A stretch of 64,000 nucleotides of DNA from Campylobacter concisus (GTDB lineage: Bacteria; Campylobacterota; Campylobacteria; Campylobacterales; Campylobacteraceae): the NCBI RefSeq assembly GCF_003048775.2, contig NZ_CP049272.1, positions 992,001-1,056,000 of the forward strand. The letters are read 5' to 3'. The notes beneath the pieces were generated by a model. That model had not been told where the DNA came from and made no database searches. It was given only the letters and a program-made list of their open reading frames with translations. Positions 54,364-63,994 of the stretch are shown here, piece after piece (within the stretch, counting starts at the first letter, position 1; each line of letters starts with the position of its first letter). Made by a program: the position numbers and the translations under genes.

Positions 54364-55785
54364 TTAGCCTATTTTGGCCTTTAAAAGCTCATTGACCTTG
54401 CCTGGGTTAAAGGCACCCTTGCCCTCTTTCATCACCTGACCAACAAAGAAGCCAAACATCTTGTCTTTACCATTTTTATATTCTTCTACTTTGTCGGCGT
54501 TTGCAGCTAAAATTTGATCTATGATCGCAATAATCGCTGAGTCGTCGCTCACTTGTTTTAAGCCAAGCTTTTCTATGACACTATCGACGTCCGCATCATT
54601 TTCCATTATGTAGTCTAGCACCTCTTTTGCAGCCTTGCCGCTTATCGTGCCATCTTCTATACGTTTTAGTAAATTTATCATTTTAGCACTATTAACGGGG
54701 CTTGTCTCGATCGTTACGCCGTTATTTAAGCGACCAAGAAGCTCAACTATAAGCCATGTAGTAGCTAGTTTTGGCTGAATTCCAGCAGCGATCAACTCCT
54801 CAAAATATCTAGCCATCTCAACGCTTTGAGTTAAATTTAGCGCATCGCTCTCTTTTACGCCTAGCTCACTAACATATCTTGCGACCTTTTGCTCGGCAAG
54901 CTCTGGAATTTTTATCGCTTCATTATACATCTGCTCTGACACTTCAACAGGCAGCAAGTCAGGGTCAGGAAAATACCTATACTCTGCACTATCCTCTTTT
55001 CCACGCATTGATCTTGTCACTAAATTTGTCGTGTCAAACAGCCTTGTCTCTTGATAGACCTCTTCGTCATATTTGCCATCTTCCCAAGCTGCACTTTGGC
55101 GCTCTACTTCGTAGTCGATCGCTTTTTGGATAAATTTAAATGAATTTAGGTTTTTTATCTCAACTCTTGTATAAAGCTTGGTATCACCTTTTGGACGGAT
55201 AGAGACGTTTGCGTCGCAGCGGAAGCTTCCCTCTTGCATATTTGCATCACTGATATTTAAAAAGCGAAGGATTGAGTGCAATTTTTTAAGATAAGCCACC
55301 GCCTCATCACTGCTTCTAAGGTCTGGCTCACTAACTATCTCAAGAAGTGGCGTGCCGGCTCTGTTTAGATCAACCAAACTCTCGGTTTCTTCATGGATGT
55401 TCTTTCCAGCGTCCTCTTCAAGGTGTGCTCTTGTTACGCCGATGCGTTTTTTAGTACCATTTACGTCGATTATTAGCTCGCCACCTTCTACGATAGGAAT
55501 CTCAAACTGTGAAATTTGATATGCCTTTGGAAGGTCTGGGTAGAAGTAGTTTTTTCTATTAAAGACTGATTTTTTATTTATCTTAGCGTTTATCGCCGTA
55601 CCAAAGCTGATCGCTTTTTTGACAGCTTCTTTGTTTAGCACAGGTAGCGCTCCAGGAAGTGCTAGGCAGGTTGGGCAAACGTGAGTATTTGCCTCGTCAC
55701 CGAAGCTAGTTGAGCAAGAGCAGAAAATTTTAGTTTTTGTATTAAGCTGAGTATGAACTTCTAAACCGATAACGACTTCAAACAT
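54364..55785 (-). CDS. gatB: Aspartyl/glutamyl-tRNA amidotransferase subunit B
   Basis: GatB, 473 residues, part of GatCAB that amidates misacylated Asn and Gln tRNAs. [21 protein letters not shown] opens the protein; [17 protein letters not shown] and [14 protein letters not shown] mark the kinase domain, and a GatB/YqeY domain ends it. The ATG of MFEVVIG is preferred, with AAAGG 7 bases upstream; an earlier ATG would add 8 residues. GatA and GatC genes are not nearby. Confidence 0.95.
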   Translation of the reverse strand: MFEVVIGLEVHTQLNTKTKIFCSCSTSFGDEANTHVCPTCLALPGALPVLNKEAVKKAISFGTAINAKINKKSVFNRKNYFYPDLPKAYQISQFEIPIVEGGELIIDVNGTKKRIGVTRAHLEEDAGKNIHEETESLVDLNRAGTPLLEIVSEPDLRSSDEAVAYLKKLHSILRFLNISDANMQEGSFRCDANVSIRPKGDTKLYTRVEIKNLNSFKFIQKAIDYEVERQSAAWEDGKYDEEVYQETRLFDTTNLVTRSMRGKEDSAEYRYFPDPDLLPVEVSEQMYNEAIKIPELAEQKVARYVSELGVKESDALNLTQSVEMARYFEELIAAGIQPKLATTWLIVELLGRLNNGVTIETSPVNSAKMINLLKRIEDGTISGKAAKEVLDYIMENDADVDSVIEKLGLKQVSDDSAIIAIIDQILAANADKVEEYKNGKDKMFGFFVGQVMKEGKGAFNPGKVNELLKAKIG

Positions 55786-55921
55786 ATTTTTACCTTTAAA
55801 TTTATGCAAATTTTTAGTGCGTATTTTAGCGATACTTTCTTTTAAAATATCTAAAGGGGAGCTTTAGCGATCTATTTATATAGGTTAAAAAGGTTTTTGG
55901 AGAATAAATTTAAAAAGAGAA

Positions 55922-55945
55922 AAGCCATATAAAAATATGGCTTTA
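55922..55945 (-). terminator. Terminator of atpB
   Basis: AAAGCCATAT (55922-55931) pairs with ATATGGCTTT (55936-55945), 4-base loop, then TTCTCTTTTT on the minus strand. It begins 5 bases after the atpB stop and separates it from gatB. Confidence 0.8.
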
Positions 55946-55949
55946 AATT

Positions 55950-56633
55950 TTAATGCTCGTGCTCGCTAATAGCGACTGCACCAGCTAGATAAACGTAAGT
56001 TAGCATCATGAAGATAAATGTTTGCAAAACAGCCATAAGTGTTAGAAGTGCAAAGGCTGGAAGTGGAGCAAACCATGGTGCAAGTGTAAGCATCGCAAGT
56101 AAGAACAAGTCATCGCCCTTGATGTTACCAAAAAGACGGAAAGATAGCGAAACTACACGTGAAAGATGCGAGATGACTTCAACTGGAAACATAATAGGAG
56201 CTAGAAATTTATTCGGTCCCATAAAGTGTCCAAAGTATTTGAAAAATCCATTTTCTCTAATGCCCTCAAAGTTGTAATAAACAAATACAACTAAAGCCAA
56301 AACTAGAGTTAAATTTAGACTTGATGTTGGTGACTCAAATCCAGGAATAATACCTACAACATTTGAAAAAAATACGATAAAACCGATAGTTGCAACAAGT
56401 GGAAGATATTTCCTAGCTAGTTTTTCACTGCCTAAAGTATCTCTTCCCATCGATATAACGCCCTCTAAATAAGCTTCAACTATATTTTGAAGACCTCTTG
56501 GTACAAGCTGCATCTTACTCCTTGCTATATAAGCAACTATGATAACAATCAAAGCTACAAGTAGAAAGTGAAATGCATAGATAAAGGCGTGGGAGTTGTT
56601 TAGAAAATTTGAAAACAAAAACAAATCTTTCAT
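55950..56633 (-). CDS. atpB: F1Fo ATP synthase subunit a
   Basis: Membrane proton channel subunit, 227 residues, about five to six helices. The essential Arg lies in the [15 protein letters not shown] segment near residue 163, and the C-terminal helix ends [10 protein letters not shown]. As in other epsilonproteobacteria atpB is apart from the main atp operon, which is not in the window. The C-terminal His-rich end is EHEH. A terminator follows directly. Confidence 0.95.
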   Translation of the reverse strand: MKDLFLFSNFLNNSHAFIYAFHFLLVALIVIIVAYIARSKMQLVPRGLQNIVEAYLEGVISMGRDTLGSEKLARKYLPLVATIGFIVFFSNVVGIIPGFESPTSSLNLTLVLALVVFVYYNFEGIRENGFFKYFGHFMGPNKFLAPIMFPVEVISHLSRVVSLSFRLFGNIKGDDLFLLAMLTLAPWFAPLPAFALLTLMAVLQTFIFMMLTYVYLAGAVAISEHEH

Positions 56634-56698
56634 TAATTTACCTTGGATTTAGAATTTTGCGTGATTGTAACAAAATTATTGTTAAAACATTTTTAATT

Positions 56699-57460
56699 TT
56701 AAACTCTGAAATAATCGAAAATCAATTTACAAATAGTCACTGCAACTACCACTAGAAACATTGTTCTAATAAATTTTACCTCTTTTTTGATGACTAAATT
56801 TGATCCAAAATATGCGCCTAAGATTTGACCAACTGCCATCAAAAGTCCAACAGCCCAAAGCATCTGTCCGCCAGCTATAAAAATGCCAAGAGCAACGATA
56901 TTGCTAGTAAAATTTAAGAGTTTCGTATGAGCGACAGCTTTTTTTAAATTTAGCCCAATTAGTGCCACTATCGCAAATGTCCAAAAAGAGCCTGTTCCTG
57001 GGCCAAAAAAACCATCATAAAAGCCAAGTATTAGCCCAAAAAATACATAAAATAGCTTTTCATTCATCTTTGCAGCTCTATCATTTTCGCCGACTTTTGG
57101 CATAAAAAGCGTATATATAAAAATAGCAATCAGTAAAAATGGGATAATTATCTTTAAAAAATTTGTATTTAAAAATAAGATAACCACCGCTCCGATGATA
57201 GCTCCAATAAAAGTAAAGACGATACCTACAAAACACTCTTTATAATTAATCAATCCCCGTTTTGTGAAATTTAGAGTCGCTGTAAAGCTACCAAAGACAC
57301 CTTGAAGCTTATTTGTACCAAGTGCAAGGTGTGGTGGCACACCCATCGCCATAATAGCTGGAAGCGTTATAAGCCCACCTCCACCAGCGATAGAATCGAT
57401 AAAACCACCTAAAAACGCAGCTACAAAAAAAACGACATAGCTAAGTAGATCAAATTCCAT
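56699..57460 (-). CDS. TSUP/TauE-SafE family membrane permease
   Basis: Integral membrane protein, 253 residues, with about eight helices. The family opening FLGGFIDSIAGGGGLITLPAIM (residues 17-38) and the second-half repeat LGFYDGFFGPGTGSFW are clear. The family exports or imports sulfur-containing anions and organic acids (taurine, sulfite and others); the substrate here is unknown. It is monocistronic between sodC and atpB. Confidence 0.9.
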   Translation of the reverse strand: MEFDLLSYVVFFVAAFLGGFIDSIAGGGGLITLPAIMAMGVPPHLALGTNKLQGVFGSFTATLNFTKRGLINYKECFVGIVFTFIGAIIGAVVILFLNTNFLKIIIPFLLIAIFIYTLFMPKVGENDRAAKMNEKLFYVFFGLILGFYDGFFGPGTGSFWTFAIVALIGLNLKKAVAHTKLLNFTSNIVALGIFIAGGQMLWAVGLLMAVGQILGAYFGSNLVIKKEVKFIRTMFLVVVAVTICKLIFDYFRV

Positions 57461-57570
57461 TTTTTGCTCTTTTGATAATTGAAATAAAAGCAGATTGTAA
57501 TTTATTTGTACTTATCTTTTTGTAAAATTTTTATATTTGAAATGAGAGATTTTTAAAATTTATAAATTTT

Positions 57571-57603
57571 AACGAGCCTTTGGATCTAGCTCAAAGACTC
57601 GTT
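57571..57603 (-). terminator. Terminator-like hairpin after sodC
   Basis: AACGAG-c-CTTTG (57571-57582) pairs with CAAAG-a-CTCGTT (57592-57603) with one mismatch and a 9-base loop. It lies 11 bases after the sodC stop. The minus-strand tail is AT-rich (TTAAAATTT), without a pure U-run. Confidence 0.55.
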
Positions 57604-57614
57604 TATTAAAGTGA

Positions 57615-58151
57615 CTACTTAATAACGCCACAAAGCATTCTAGCACCGCCACCGCCAAGTGCTTTTGGGTTGTCGCTATGATTATCACCACCAACATGAA
57701 CCATTAATGAGTGACCTTTTAGCTCGTCAAGACTCTTTATCTTTGGAGCTAGCACTGGATAGTTCGCATTGCCCTCAGCATCTACGTAAAGTGCTGGCAA
57801 ATCGCCTTTGTGACCTTTATCATCCCAAGCAAAAGAGTGCATTTTTGTGCCAGCTGGATCCCAGTGACCGCCTGCTTTCATGCCAAGGCCTTTTTCAGTC
57901 GCGCCACAGTCAGCATTTTCATGGATGTGAAAGCCGTGTAGCCCTGCAGTAAGTCCTTTTAAATTTGGAAAAAATGCAACGCCGTAGTTTGTCTTAACAG
58001 CTACTACTTCGCCGACACTCTTATCGCCCTTCTCGCTTAGCTCATTAACAGGTATAACTAGATGCTCTCCAGCCTTTGGATCAAAGTGATGGCCTTCGTG
58101 AGCAAAAAGCAAAGTTCCTAACACTGCACTTAGTAAAACGATTTTTTTCAT
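57615..58151 (-). CDS. sodC: Superoxide dismutase [Cu-Zn], periplasmic
   Basis: Converts superoxide to peroxide in the periplasm; 178 residues. Signal peptide of about 17 residues ends LLFA-H. Metal ligands are in [11 protein letters not shown] (copper and zinc), GGHWDPAG and HVGGDNHSD. The disulfide Cys partners are in NADCGAT and RMLCGVI. It has an AAGGAGCT ribosome binding site. Standalone gene. Confidence 0.96.
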   Translation of the reverse strand: MKKIVLLSAVLGTLLFAHEGHHFDPKAGEHLVIPVNELSEKGDKSVGEVVAVKTNYGVAFFPNLKGLTAGLHGFHIHENADCGATEKGLGMKAGGHWDPAGTKMHSFAWDDKGHKGDLPALYVDAEGNANYPVLAPKIKSLDELKGHSLMVHVGGDNHSDNPKALGGGGARMLCGVIK

Positions 58152-58217
58152 ACAAGCTCCTTATGGATAAAATTGTATGGCAAGTCTACCCTAAATTTAA
58201 AAATTTAGCAATAATTT

Positions 58218-58985
58218 TTATTGATTAAGATTTTTTATGATAGTTTCTAACTCTTTACTCTGCCCTATTCTATAAAGCGCAAAGTCGTATTTTATCGGAT
58301 CAAACTCATCAAATTCTCTAAGTTTTTTTGTAAGATCCATGACTGCTTTGAAATCGTAGCTCTTTCTGTTTATAAGTCCTAAATTTAAAGAAACTCTATG
58401 CGTATGCACGTCAAGTGGCATCAAAAGCCTATCTTTTGGTAAATTTTTAAACAGTCCAAGGTCAATGTCGCTATCCCTTACCATCCAGCGAAGATACATA
58501 TTGTAACGTTTATATGGGCTTTGTGGCTCTTTGTCAAAACTCTTACAAAAGAAAAACTCATATCCGTCAGAGCGGTAAGAATTTAGCTTATATATAAATT
58601 TTATAAGCTCATTTACGCCCTCTATCATCTCGCCATTTTTTGCAAGACCTTGGCGTAAAATTTCTTCTATGTCACCCTCTTTTTTTAGGCGTGAGAGAGT
58701 GATAAAAATTTCTTTTACATCTTTTTCATTTTGAAAGCGGTATTTGAAACTTGAAAGATTTTTCTTGATATTTTGCTCGCTCTCATCAAGCAAACCAAAA
58801 TCAAGCGAATTTAGAAATTTCACTATCATTTTTGCGTTGCCATAAGCAAATAACGCACAAATGAGCGCTATGTTTGGCTCTTTAAATTTAGTGGCTACCT
58901 GAAGTGGATCTGGGGCTTCAAACAGCCCCAAATTTGTATTTTTGCTAAGTACGTGCGAGTCTAAAAGGCTCTTTAGTTCGATCAT
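58218..58985 (-). CDS. TIGR02757 family protein
   Basis: Conserved protein of 255 residues of the TIGR02757 family, common in epsilonproteobacteria and Bacteroidetes, of unknown function. Family segments: EPNIALICALFAYGNAKMI, YKRYNMYLRWMVRDSDIDLGLF and PLDVHTHRVSLNLGL. The last has a HhH-like look, reminiscent of base-excision proteins, but that is weak. It overlaps flgK by 4 bases, so it is transcribed with the flagellar genes. Confidence 0.85.
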   Translation of the reverse strand: MIELKSLLDSHVLSKNTNLGLFEAPDPLQVATKFKEPNIALICALFAYGNAKMIVKFLNSLDFGLLDESEQNIKKNLSSFKYRFQNEKDVKEIFITLSRLKKEGDIEEILRQGLAKNGEMIEGVNELIKFIYKLNSYRSDGYEFFFCKSFDKEPQSPYKRYNMYLRWMVRDSDIDLGLFKNLPKDRLLMPLDVHTHRVSLNLGLINRKSYDFKAVMDLTKKLREFDEFDPIKYDFALYRIGQSKELETIIKNLNQ

Positions 58986-60853
58986 TGTTTTAGTGAAAGA
59001 AGCGTGTCAAGCATTTGATCAACGGTTGTGATGATCTTTGCTGCTGCGCCATAACTTGCTTGAAAGCGGATCAAATTTGTAAGCTCTTCATTGGTGTCTA
59101 CGCCACTTGTTGATTGAAATTCCTCTTCAGCTGTCTTTTGCAAAGATGTATTTGTATCGTGGATCGTATTATTTGCCTCTGTATCACTCGCCATGTCAGT
59201 CGTAAGATAGCGGTAATATCCCTCGATCGTCTCATCTCTATCAAGCGCTATACCACTTGAGTAAAAGGTCTGCTTTTGATACTGAAGCTGGATCATTTTA
59301 TTTGCAACTTCATTATTTCCGATAACTGGCTTTGAATAGGCACGAAGCTTTGTGTGGTCTTGGGTAAAATTTTGATTTATGCCGATACTATTTGAGTCAG
59401 TACCTGAAAAAAATCTATTTATGCCAACAGCGCCTGGAAAATTTGTACCGTGATCGACTATCGATATACTATAAAGCCCTTGAGCTTGTTTTGGAATGAG
59501 AGAAAATGTACCTTTTTGAGTATTTTTATCATAAAAATATGACGCCTCAAAAAAGTCATCAACGTCATTTAGCATATTATTATCTTTATTGTCATCTGAG
59601 TTTGAGTTAAAGTCTTTTACGATAGAGTTGCCATATCTTGTATCATTCATCGTCGTCGTACCATTTACATTTATAGTTTTTCTGGCCACGACATTGCCTT
59701 TGTTATCATAAACAATAGCTTCAAAACTTCCGTTTCTTATACTATTATCATGATTCATCAATGTCTTATCGCCTTCTAAATAACTTATCGGATCTGAGTT
59801 AGAAATTTCAACTGCGGATTCGGCATAGATATTATTTGTACTTGTTATTAAGGTTTTACTAAATGTATTTAGATTATCAATGTATTTTTGGATCGTTCCG
59901 TCGCTAAATTTATCATTATCTGGCTCGTAGTTTCTACCCCTAAGATCGAGTGCGGCTCCGATTTTACCGCCTGTAATCTTTTCTTCCATTGGGATTCTTC
60001 TACCGTCTTCTCTCTCATAATAAATTTTTGTATATCGTCCACTTTCGGTTGAACTCATAGAAATTTCATGAAAATTTACACCATCAACGATACTTACACC
60101 GCCAATGTTTAGATTGTAGTATTTTCCTTGATCTGTTATTCCTGTATCTACCCTAGAATTGCTCTTTAGATCGCTTTTATAAACTGCTGTATTTACCAGC
60201 TTTGACATAGCAAGCTCAAGCTCATCACGTTTATCACGAAGATCGTTTGCATTTATTTTTATACCAGCGTCCGCGCCTGATTCTATTCTTTGGATTTGCT
60301 TATTAATATTTGCTATTTGCCTGCCTAGCGAATTTATCTCATTTATATTTATTTTTATTGTTTCATCAATCTTTTCATGCATATCATAAAGCATCTTTGA
60401 TGAGCGGTTGATACTTGCAGTCAATACACTTGCTTTATTTATCAAATTTACTTTCTGAGCACCTGCATTAGGGTTTGAAGCAAAGTTATTCCACGCGGAA
60501 AAATACTCCTGAATATCCTTCACCATTCCATTATCTTTTAGATCAGGAAAATATTTTGTAGCTTCTTGCAAAATTCTTTGTTTATAGGCTGTATTTTCTA
60601 AATTTGACGATGAGTATTTTAGTCTTGAGTAGGCAAACTCATCATGAAGCCTTGTTATAGTATCTACTTGTGTGCCTGTGCCAACTCCACCAGGGACTGT
60701 ATTCATCGCTGGAGATGCAGATTGGACAACACGCTGCCTTGTATAGTAGTTGCTATCGGCGTTTGCGATATTATTTCCGGTTGTACTTATTTGAAGCTGG
60801 GCTGCATTTAGTCCTGAAACACCCGTGCCTAATGACATAAAAATATTAGCCAT
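58982..60853 (-). CDS. flgK: Flagellar hook-associated protein FlgK (HAP1)
   Basis: Hook-filament junction protein, 623 residues. N-terminal coiled segment with GTGVSGLNAAQLQISTTGNN and the rod/hook motif NNIANADSNYYTRQRV; the C-terminal EELTNLIRFQASYGAAAKII is the matching half of the D0 coiled coil. Central variable domains are longer than in enterobacteria. Exported by the flagellar type III apparatus. It is the last flagellar gene of the flgI run, 3 bases after flgN. Confidence 0.95.
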   Translation of the reverse strand: MANIFMSLGTGVSGLNAAQLQISTTGNNIANADSNYYTRQRVVQSASPAMNTVPGGVGTGTQVDTITRLHDEFAYSRLKYSSSNLENTAYKQRILQEATKYFPDLKDNGMVKDIQEYFSAWNNFASNPNAGAQKVNLINKASVLTASINRSSKMLYDMHEKIDETIKININEINSLGRQIANINKQIQRIESGADAGIKINANDLRDKRDELELAMSKLVNTAVYKSDLKSNSRVDTGITDQGKYYNLNIGGVSIVDGVNFHEISMSSTESGRYTKIYYEREDGRRIPMEEKITGGKIGAALDLRGRNYEPDNDKFSDGTIQKYIDNLNTFSKTLITSTNNIYAESAVEISNSDPISYLEGDKTLMNHDNSIRNGSFEAIVYDNKGNVVARKTINVNGTTTMNDTRYGNSIVKDFNSNSDDNKDNNMLNDVDDFFEASYFYDKNTQKGTFSLIPKQAQGLYSISIVDHGTNFPGAVGINRFFSGTDSNSIGINQNFTQDHTKLRAYSKPVIGNNEVANKMIQLQYQKQTFYSSGIALDRDETIEGYYRYLTTDMASDTEANNTIHDTNTSLQKTAEEEFQSTSGVDTNEELTNLIRFQASYGAAAKIITTVDQMLDTLLSLKQ

Positions 60854-60856
60854 TTT

Positions 60857-61288
60857 TTAAACCCTTGATTTATAAAAATTATTATCTATGCTATTCCCAT
60901 CTTGGCCGTATTCACTTGCTTTAGTGCCAAAAATCTTTTCATTAAGTGAGTCAAAAAATTCTTTAACAGCAACAACATGCCTTGCATATTCTTTATTAAC
61001 TTTATGTAAATTTTCAAGCTTTGAACGCATAAGAACAAGCTTTGACTTCACTTCATCGTCTAAAACACTAGCAAGTGTAGTCGTACCGCTCTCTTTTGAT
61101 ACCTTTAAAAGCTCTTTATCTAGTGCTCTTTTTATATCTTCAAATGCACGAACTAAGGCATTTTTTTTCTTTACACTCTCATCAACACTTGAGTGCTTAG
61201 CTTCTTTTATATTTGCGATATCTTGTATGGTTAAATTTATGAGCTCATCAAGCTCGCCTATAGCCTCGTCCAAAAGCTTTTTTATCAT
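60857..61288 (-). CDS. flgN: FlgN-like flagellar export chaperone
   Basis: Helical protein, 143 residues, rich in Lys, Glu and Leu, of the FlgN-like size and position: between flgM and flgK, for which FlgN acts as chaperone. LLDEAIGELDELINLTIQDI at the start is typical of the long first helix of such proteins. Identification rests on context plus helical character, not on strong motifs. Ribosome binding site AAGGAA is present. It is 3 bases before flgK. Confidence 0.7.
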   Translation of the reverse strand: MIKKLLDEAIGELDELINLTIQDIANIKEAKHSSVDESVKKKNALVRAFEDIKRALDKELLKVSKESGTTTLASVLDDEVKSKLVLMRSKLENLHKVNKEYARHVVAVKEFFDSLNEKIFGTKASEYGQDGNSIDNNFYKSRV

Positions 61289-61301
61289 TTAAATTCCTTA
61301 A

Positions 61302-61511
61302 TTACAGCAACGCATCAGCCACAGCCCTAGCCGTTTTTGAGATATCAACCTGATAAGTACCATTTGCTATGGCATCAGCTATCTCTTTTAGCTTTGCGTT
61401 TTCGTTTGTTCTTACTTCTTTACTCTGAGTTTCGACCTTGGCATCGCTATTTTTATTTAGCGTATTTGCCTGAAAATTTGGTCTTTGATTTAAAGGCCTT
61501 ATCATATTCAT
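61302..61511 (-). CDS. flgM: Anti-sigma-28 factor FlgM
   Basis: Short anti-sigma factor of 69 residues that binds FliA (sigma-28) until the hook is complete. C-terminal ENAKLKEIADAIANGTYQVDISKTARAVADALL matches the sigma-28-binding region of FlgM. N-terminal half is polar and likely disordered. It has its own sigma-28 promoter, a feedback loop, and an AAGAGG ribosome binding site. Confidence 0.92.
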   Translation of the reverse strand: MNMIRPLNQRPNFQANTLNKNSDAKVETQSKEVRTNENAKLKEIADAIANGTYQVDISKTARAVADALL

Positions 61512-61540
61512 ACCTCTTAAAATAAAATATTTATATCACT

Positions 61541-61567
61541 ACATCGGCAGAATATAAATTTACTTAA
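61541..61567 (-). promoter_or_regulatory. Candidate sigma-28 promoter of flgM
   Basis: Minus-strand -10 GCCGATGT (61548-61541) with TTAAGTAA (61567-61560) 11 bases away, close to the FliA consensus TAAAGTTT-N11-GCCGATAA. It begins inside the end of flgJ. It would let flgM, flgN and flgK be expressed late. Confidence 0.6.
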
Positions 61568-61863
61568 GAGTCTCTCTTTAAAAAATCGTACAAAAGTTCT
61601 GAAAAACCAAGATTTCCACTCAATGCTTTACTCATTGCATCGTTATACATTGACCTATAGATATCGCTACCAGCAGCCTTTGGATATAGCGAGTTGTGCT
61701 CATCTTCTTTTAAAGCAATATCAAGCACAGCCTTTACCATATATGCCTCAAACGCATCAGTTTGCTCTTTTAAAAGTGCATCTTGTTTAGCATTTGCGTT
61801 TTTTATCTTATTTGTAGAAATTTCATTGTATGAATTTAGCGCTAAGGTGTTATCTATTTGCAT
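61564..61863 (-). CDS. flgJ: FlgJ-like rod-binding protein
   Basis: 99 residues corresponding only to the N-terminal rod-binding domain of FlgJ ([35 protein letters not shown]). The C-terminal muramidase domain of enterobacterial FlgJ is absent, as in other epsilonproteobacteria. Its start overlaps the flgI stop by one base. Confidence 0.88.
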   Translation of the reverse strand: MQIDNTLALNSYNEISTNKIKNANAKQDALLKEQTDAFEAYMVKAVLDIALKEDEHNSLYPKAAGSDIYRSMYNDAMSKALSGNLGFSELLYDFLKRDS

Positions 61864-62915
61864 TATATTATCTCCAAATCAACTTGTATCGCACCAACTC
61901 GCTTTAAATTTTCAAGTATCGATATAATATCGCTTGGTGTTGCCCCAAGCTTATTTAAAGCTCTTGTTACATTTGCAACGGTTGTTTTTTCACCTGAAAT
62001 TTTAAGTAAATTTTGACTAGGTGCAACAGATGTGTCGCTTCCTATATTTACATCGTTTTGCGCTGCTTCATCGTAGCTATTTGGCTCTATTTTTATTGTG
62101 ATTGCACCATGTGTTAAGACAACTGGACTAACCACAGCATTTATGCCACTTACTATCGTGCCAGTTCTTTCATCAACCACTATCTTTTCATCTGGCTTAT
62201 ACTCCACATCAAGATCAAGCACAGCACTTACAAGCTCGATAATACTAACATCATCTGGCTTTTTAACGATAACCGTTCTTGGATCGATCGCCTTTGCGGT
62301 ATCGTCAGAGATATTTGCATTTATAGCATTTTGGATATCAAGAGCGGTTTTAAAATTTGTATCTTTTAGGCTTAGTCTTATACTATCTTGATTGTAAATA
62401 TCATAAGTAACTTCTCGTTCAACCAAAGCTCCATTTAGGATAGAGCCAACGGTTGGGTGGTTGCCACCTGTTCTGCCCACGCTTTTACCACCGATACTTA
62501 AAGCACCCTGAGCCAAAGCATAAATATCACCATCAACGCCTTTTAGTGGCGTCATGAGAAGAGTACCACCTTGCAAACTTTTTGCATCGCCGATAGATGA
62601 GATCACGACATCAAGCTTATCGCCATGCCTTGCAAATGCAGGAAGCTTAGCTGTTACCATAACAGCAGCTGCGTTTTTTGACTTGATATCATCTGGGTTT
62701 ATCTTTACGTTTACACCTTGAAGCATGTTTGATAAAGACTGGATCGTAAATTTTGACGTTGAGCCATCACCTGTGCCGTTTAGTCCGACAACTAGACCAT
62801 AGCCTATTAGCTGGTTATCTCTTACGCCAACTATACTTGCAAGCTCTTTTATCTGCGTAGCAAAAGCTGAAGTAGCTATCACTGAAGCTGCTACAAAAGA
62901 TAAAAATTTTTTCAT
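61863..62915 (-). CDS. flgI: Flagellar P-ring protein FlgI
   Basis: Periplasmic ring protein, 350 residues. Signal peptide 1-20 ([16 protein letters not shown]) followed by the hallmark [31 protein letters not shown]-terminal [31 protein letters not shown] is standard. It starts the flgI-flgJ-flgM-flgN-flgK group, driven by the sigma-54 site 35 bases upstream of its ATG. Confidence 0.96.
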   Translation of the reverse strand: MKKFLSFVAASVIATSAFATQIKELASIVGVRDNQLIGYGLVVGLNGTGDGSTSKFTIQSLSNMLQGVNVKINPDDIKSKNAAAVMVTAKLPAFARHGDKLDVVISSIGDAKSLQGGTLLMTPLKGVDGDIYALAQGALSIGGKSVGRTGGNHPTVGSILNGALVEREVTYDIYNQDSIRLSLKDTNFKTALDIQNAINANISDDTAKAIDPRTVIVKKPDDVSIIELVSAVLDLDVEYKPDEKIVVDERTGTIVSGINAVVSPVVLTHGAITIKIEPNSYDEAAQNDVNIGSDTSVAPSQNLLKISGEKTTVANVTRALNKLGATPSDIISILENLKRVGAIQVDLEII

Positions 62916-62949
62916 ATTTTTTCCTAAAATTTAGCTATTTTAGGTTTTT

Positions 62950-62968
62950 AAAGCAAAAGATGTTCCAA
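62950..62968 (-). promoter_or_regulatory. Sigma-54 promoter of flgI
   Basis: The minus-strand sequence TTGGAACATCTTTTGCTTT has GG (62966-62965) and GC (62954-62953) exactly 10 bases apart, a near-perfect match to RpoN sites. Predicted start near 62941, about 26 bases before the ATG. It overlaps a hairpin formed by the rsmD 3' end (TTCCAAT/ATTGGAA, 62963-62988). Confidence 0.85.
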
Positions 62969-62979
62969 TTTTTTATAAA

Positions 62980-63546
62980 TTATTGGAAGTAAGAGAGCGA
63001 AGTAACTCCAAATTTTTTAAATTTTACAAGCTTATATGTAGAAATTTCATCGCTAAATTTAAAGTCACTGTTGTGCTCAAAAACTATCATGTAAATTTTC
63101 TCTTTTTTTAGCTGTGATATTAAATTTACAAGCTTTTCGTAGATATCATCAAAGCCAGCTCTTATGTCAAACGGTGGATCAAGGTAGAGCAAGACTTTAC
63201 CACTTTGAGAATTTACAAGATCAGGCAAGACAGAAAAAGTATCACCATTTATCGCTTTTAAATTTGTAACTCCAAGGCTAGCAAGGTTGCTTTGCGTAAT
63301 CTTAAAAGCAGCTCTATCTTTTTCTATAGCGATAGCCTCACGCGCTCCGTTGCTAACGGCCTCGCTTGCCATCACGCCACTTCCACCAAAACCCTCTATA
63401 AATGTAAGTGAGTAAATTTCATCTCTAATGACGTTAAAAAAGGACTCTTTTACGATGCTTTTTGTGCTTCTAGTCGTGCTTAGGCTTGGTAGTTCAAGCC
63501 TTTTGCCTTTAAATTTACCACTTGAAATTTTAGTGTAAAGCTTCAC
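62980..63546 (-). CDS. rsmD: 16S rRNA (guanine(966)-N2)-methyltransferase
   Basis: RsmD family, 188 residues. N-terminal SGKFKGKRLELPS and RSTKSIVKESFFNVI are family hallmarks (normally RPTxxRVREALFN); the SAM region is FIEGFGGSGVMASEAVSNGA, and the catalytic motif is LYLDPPFDI near residue 120. Overlaps the upstream hypothetical by 4 bases. Confidence 0.92.
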   Translation of the reverse strand: MKLYTKISSGKFKGKRLELPSLSTTRSTKSIVKESFFNVIRDEIYSLTFIEGFGGSGVMASEAVSNGAREAIAIEKDRAAFKITQSNLASLGVTNLKAINGDTFSVLPDLVNSQSGKVLLYLDPPFDIRAGFDDIYEKLVNLISQLKKEKIYMIVFEHNSDFKFSDEISTYKLVKFKKFGVTSLSYFQ

Positions 63547-63887
63547 TGATTTGCCCTTAAAATTTCAAGCAAATCGGCTTTAAATTTATCTATCAAAAGT
63601 GAGATTTTCTCTTCTAAGCTCTTTTCATTTTTAGCTTCATTTAGCTCATTTACTTTTGAAATTTGCATAGCTGAGTAAAATTCTTCAAGCGTATCAAGGA
63701 GTGTCGTTTTAGTAAAAGGATGAGAAAGATGAGCATTTTTACCTATTATAAATAGCGGTTTTTTTGTCACGATCTCGCGGTCACTCACTACAAAATCACA
63801 ATCCTTATGATGAGCAGCCAAATTTCCACAAAAAAGCAGCAGTGTCTTTTGAAGTAAAATACACTCGCACTCAAATGAAATTTTCAT
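63543..63887 (-). CDS. Hypothetical protein, 114 residues
   Basis: Unknown. A basic to acidic mix, with no signal peptide and no membrane helix. The first 60 residues are beta-like with three Cys (CECILLQ, FCGNLA), followed by a helical C-terminus (ELNEAKNEKSLEEKISLLIDK, split over the end). It overlaps rsmD by 4 bases and has AGGAAGAG as ribosome binding site, so translation is likely. A small ORF in this place next to rsmD and flgI appears to be conserved in Campylobacter; that is from memory. Confidence 0.7.
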   Translation of the reverse strand: MKISFECECILLQKTLLLFCGNLAAHHKDCDFVVSDREIVTKKPLFIIGKNAHLSHPFTKTTLLDTLEEFYSAMQISKVNELNEAKNEKSLEEKISLLIDKFKADLLEILRANQ

Positions 63888-63948
63888 ATCTCTTCCTATA
63901 AATTTTTGCTCGATTTTAGCCTAAATAATCAAAAATTTATATAAACAC

Positions 63949-63975
63949 TAAAGGATTTTAAAATTTTACCGATGT
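63949..63975 (+). promoter_or_regulatory. Sigma-28 promoter at the right edge
   Basis: TAAAGGAT (63949-63956) and ACCGATGT (63968-63975) are 11 bases apart, matching the FliA pattern. The gene it drives lies beyond position 64000 on the plus strand. Confidence 0.6.
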
Positions 63976-63994
63976 AGAAGATAACGTAAGTTTT

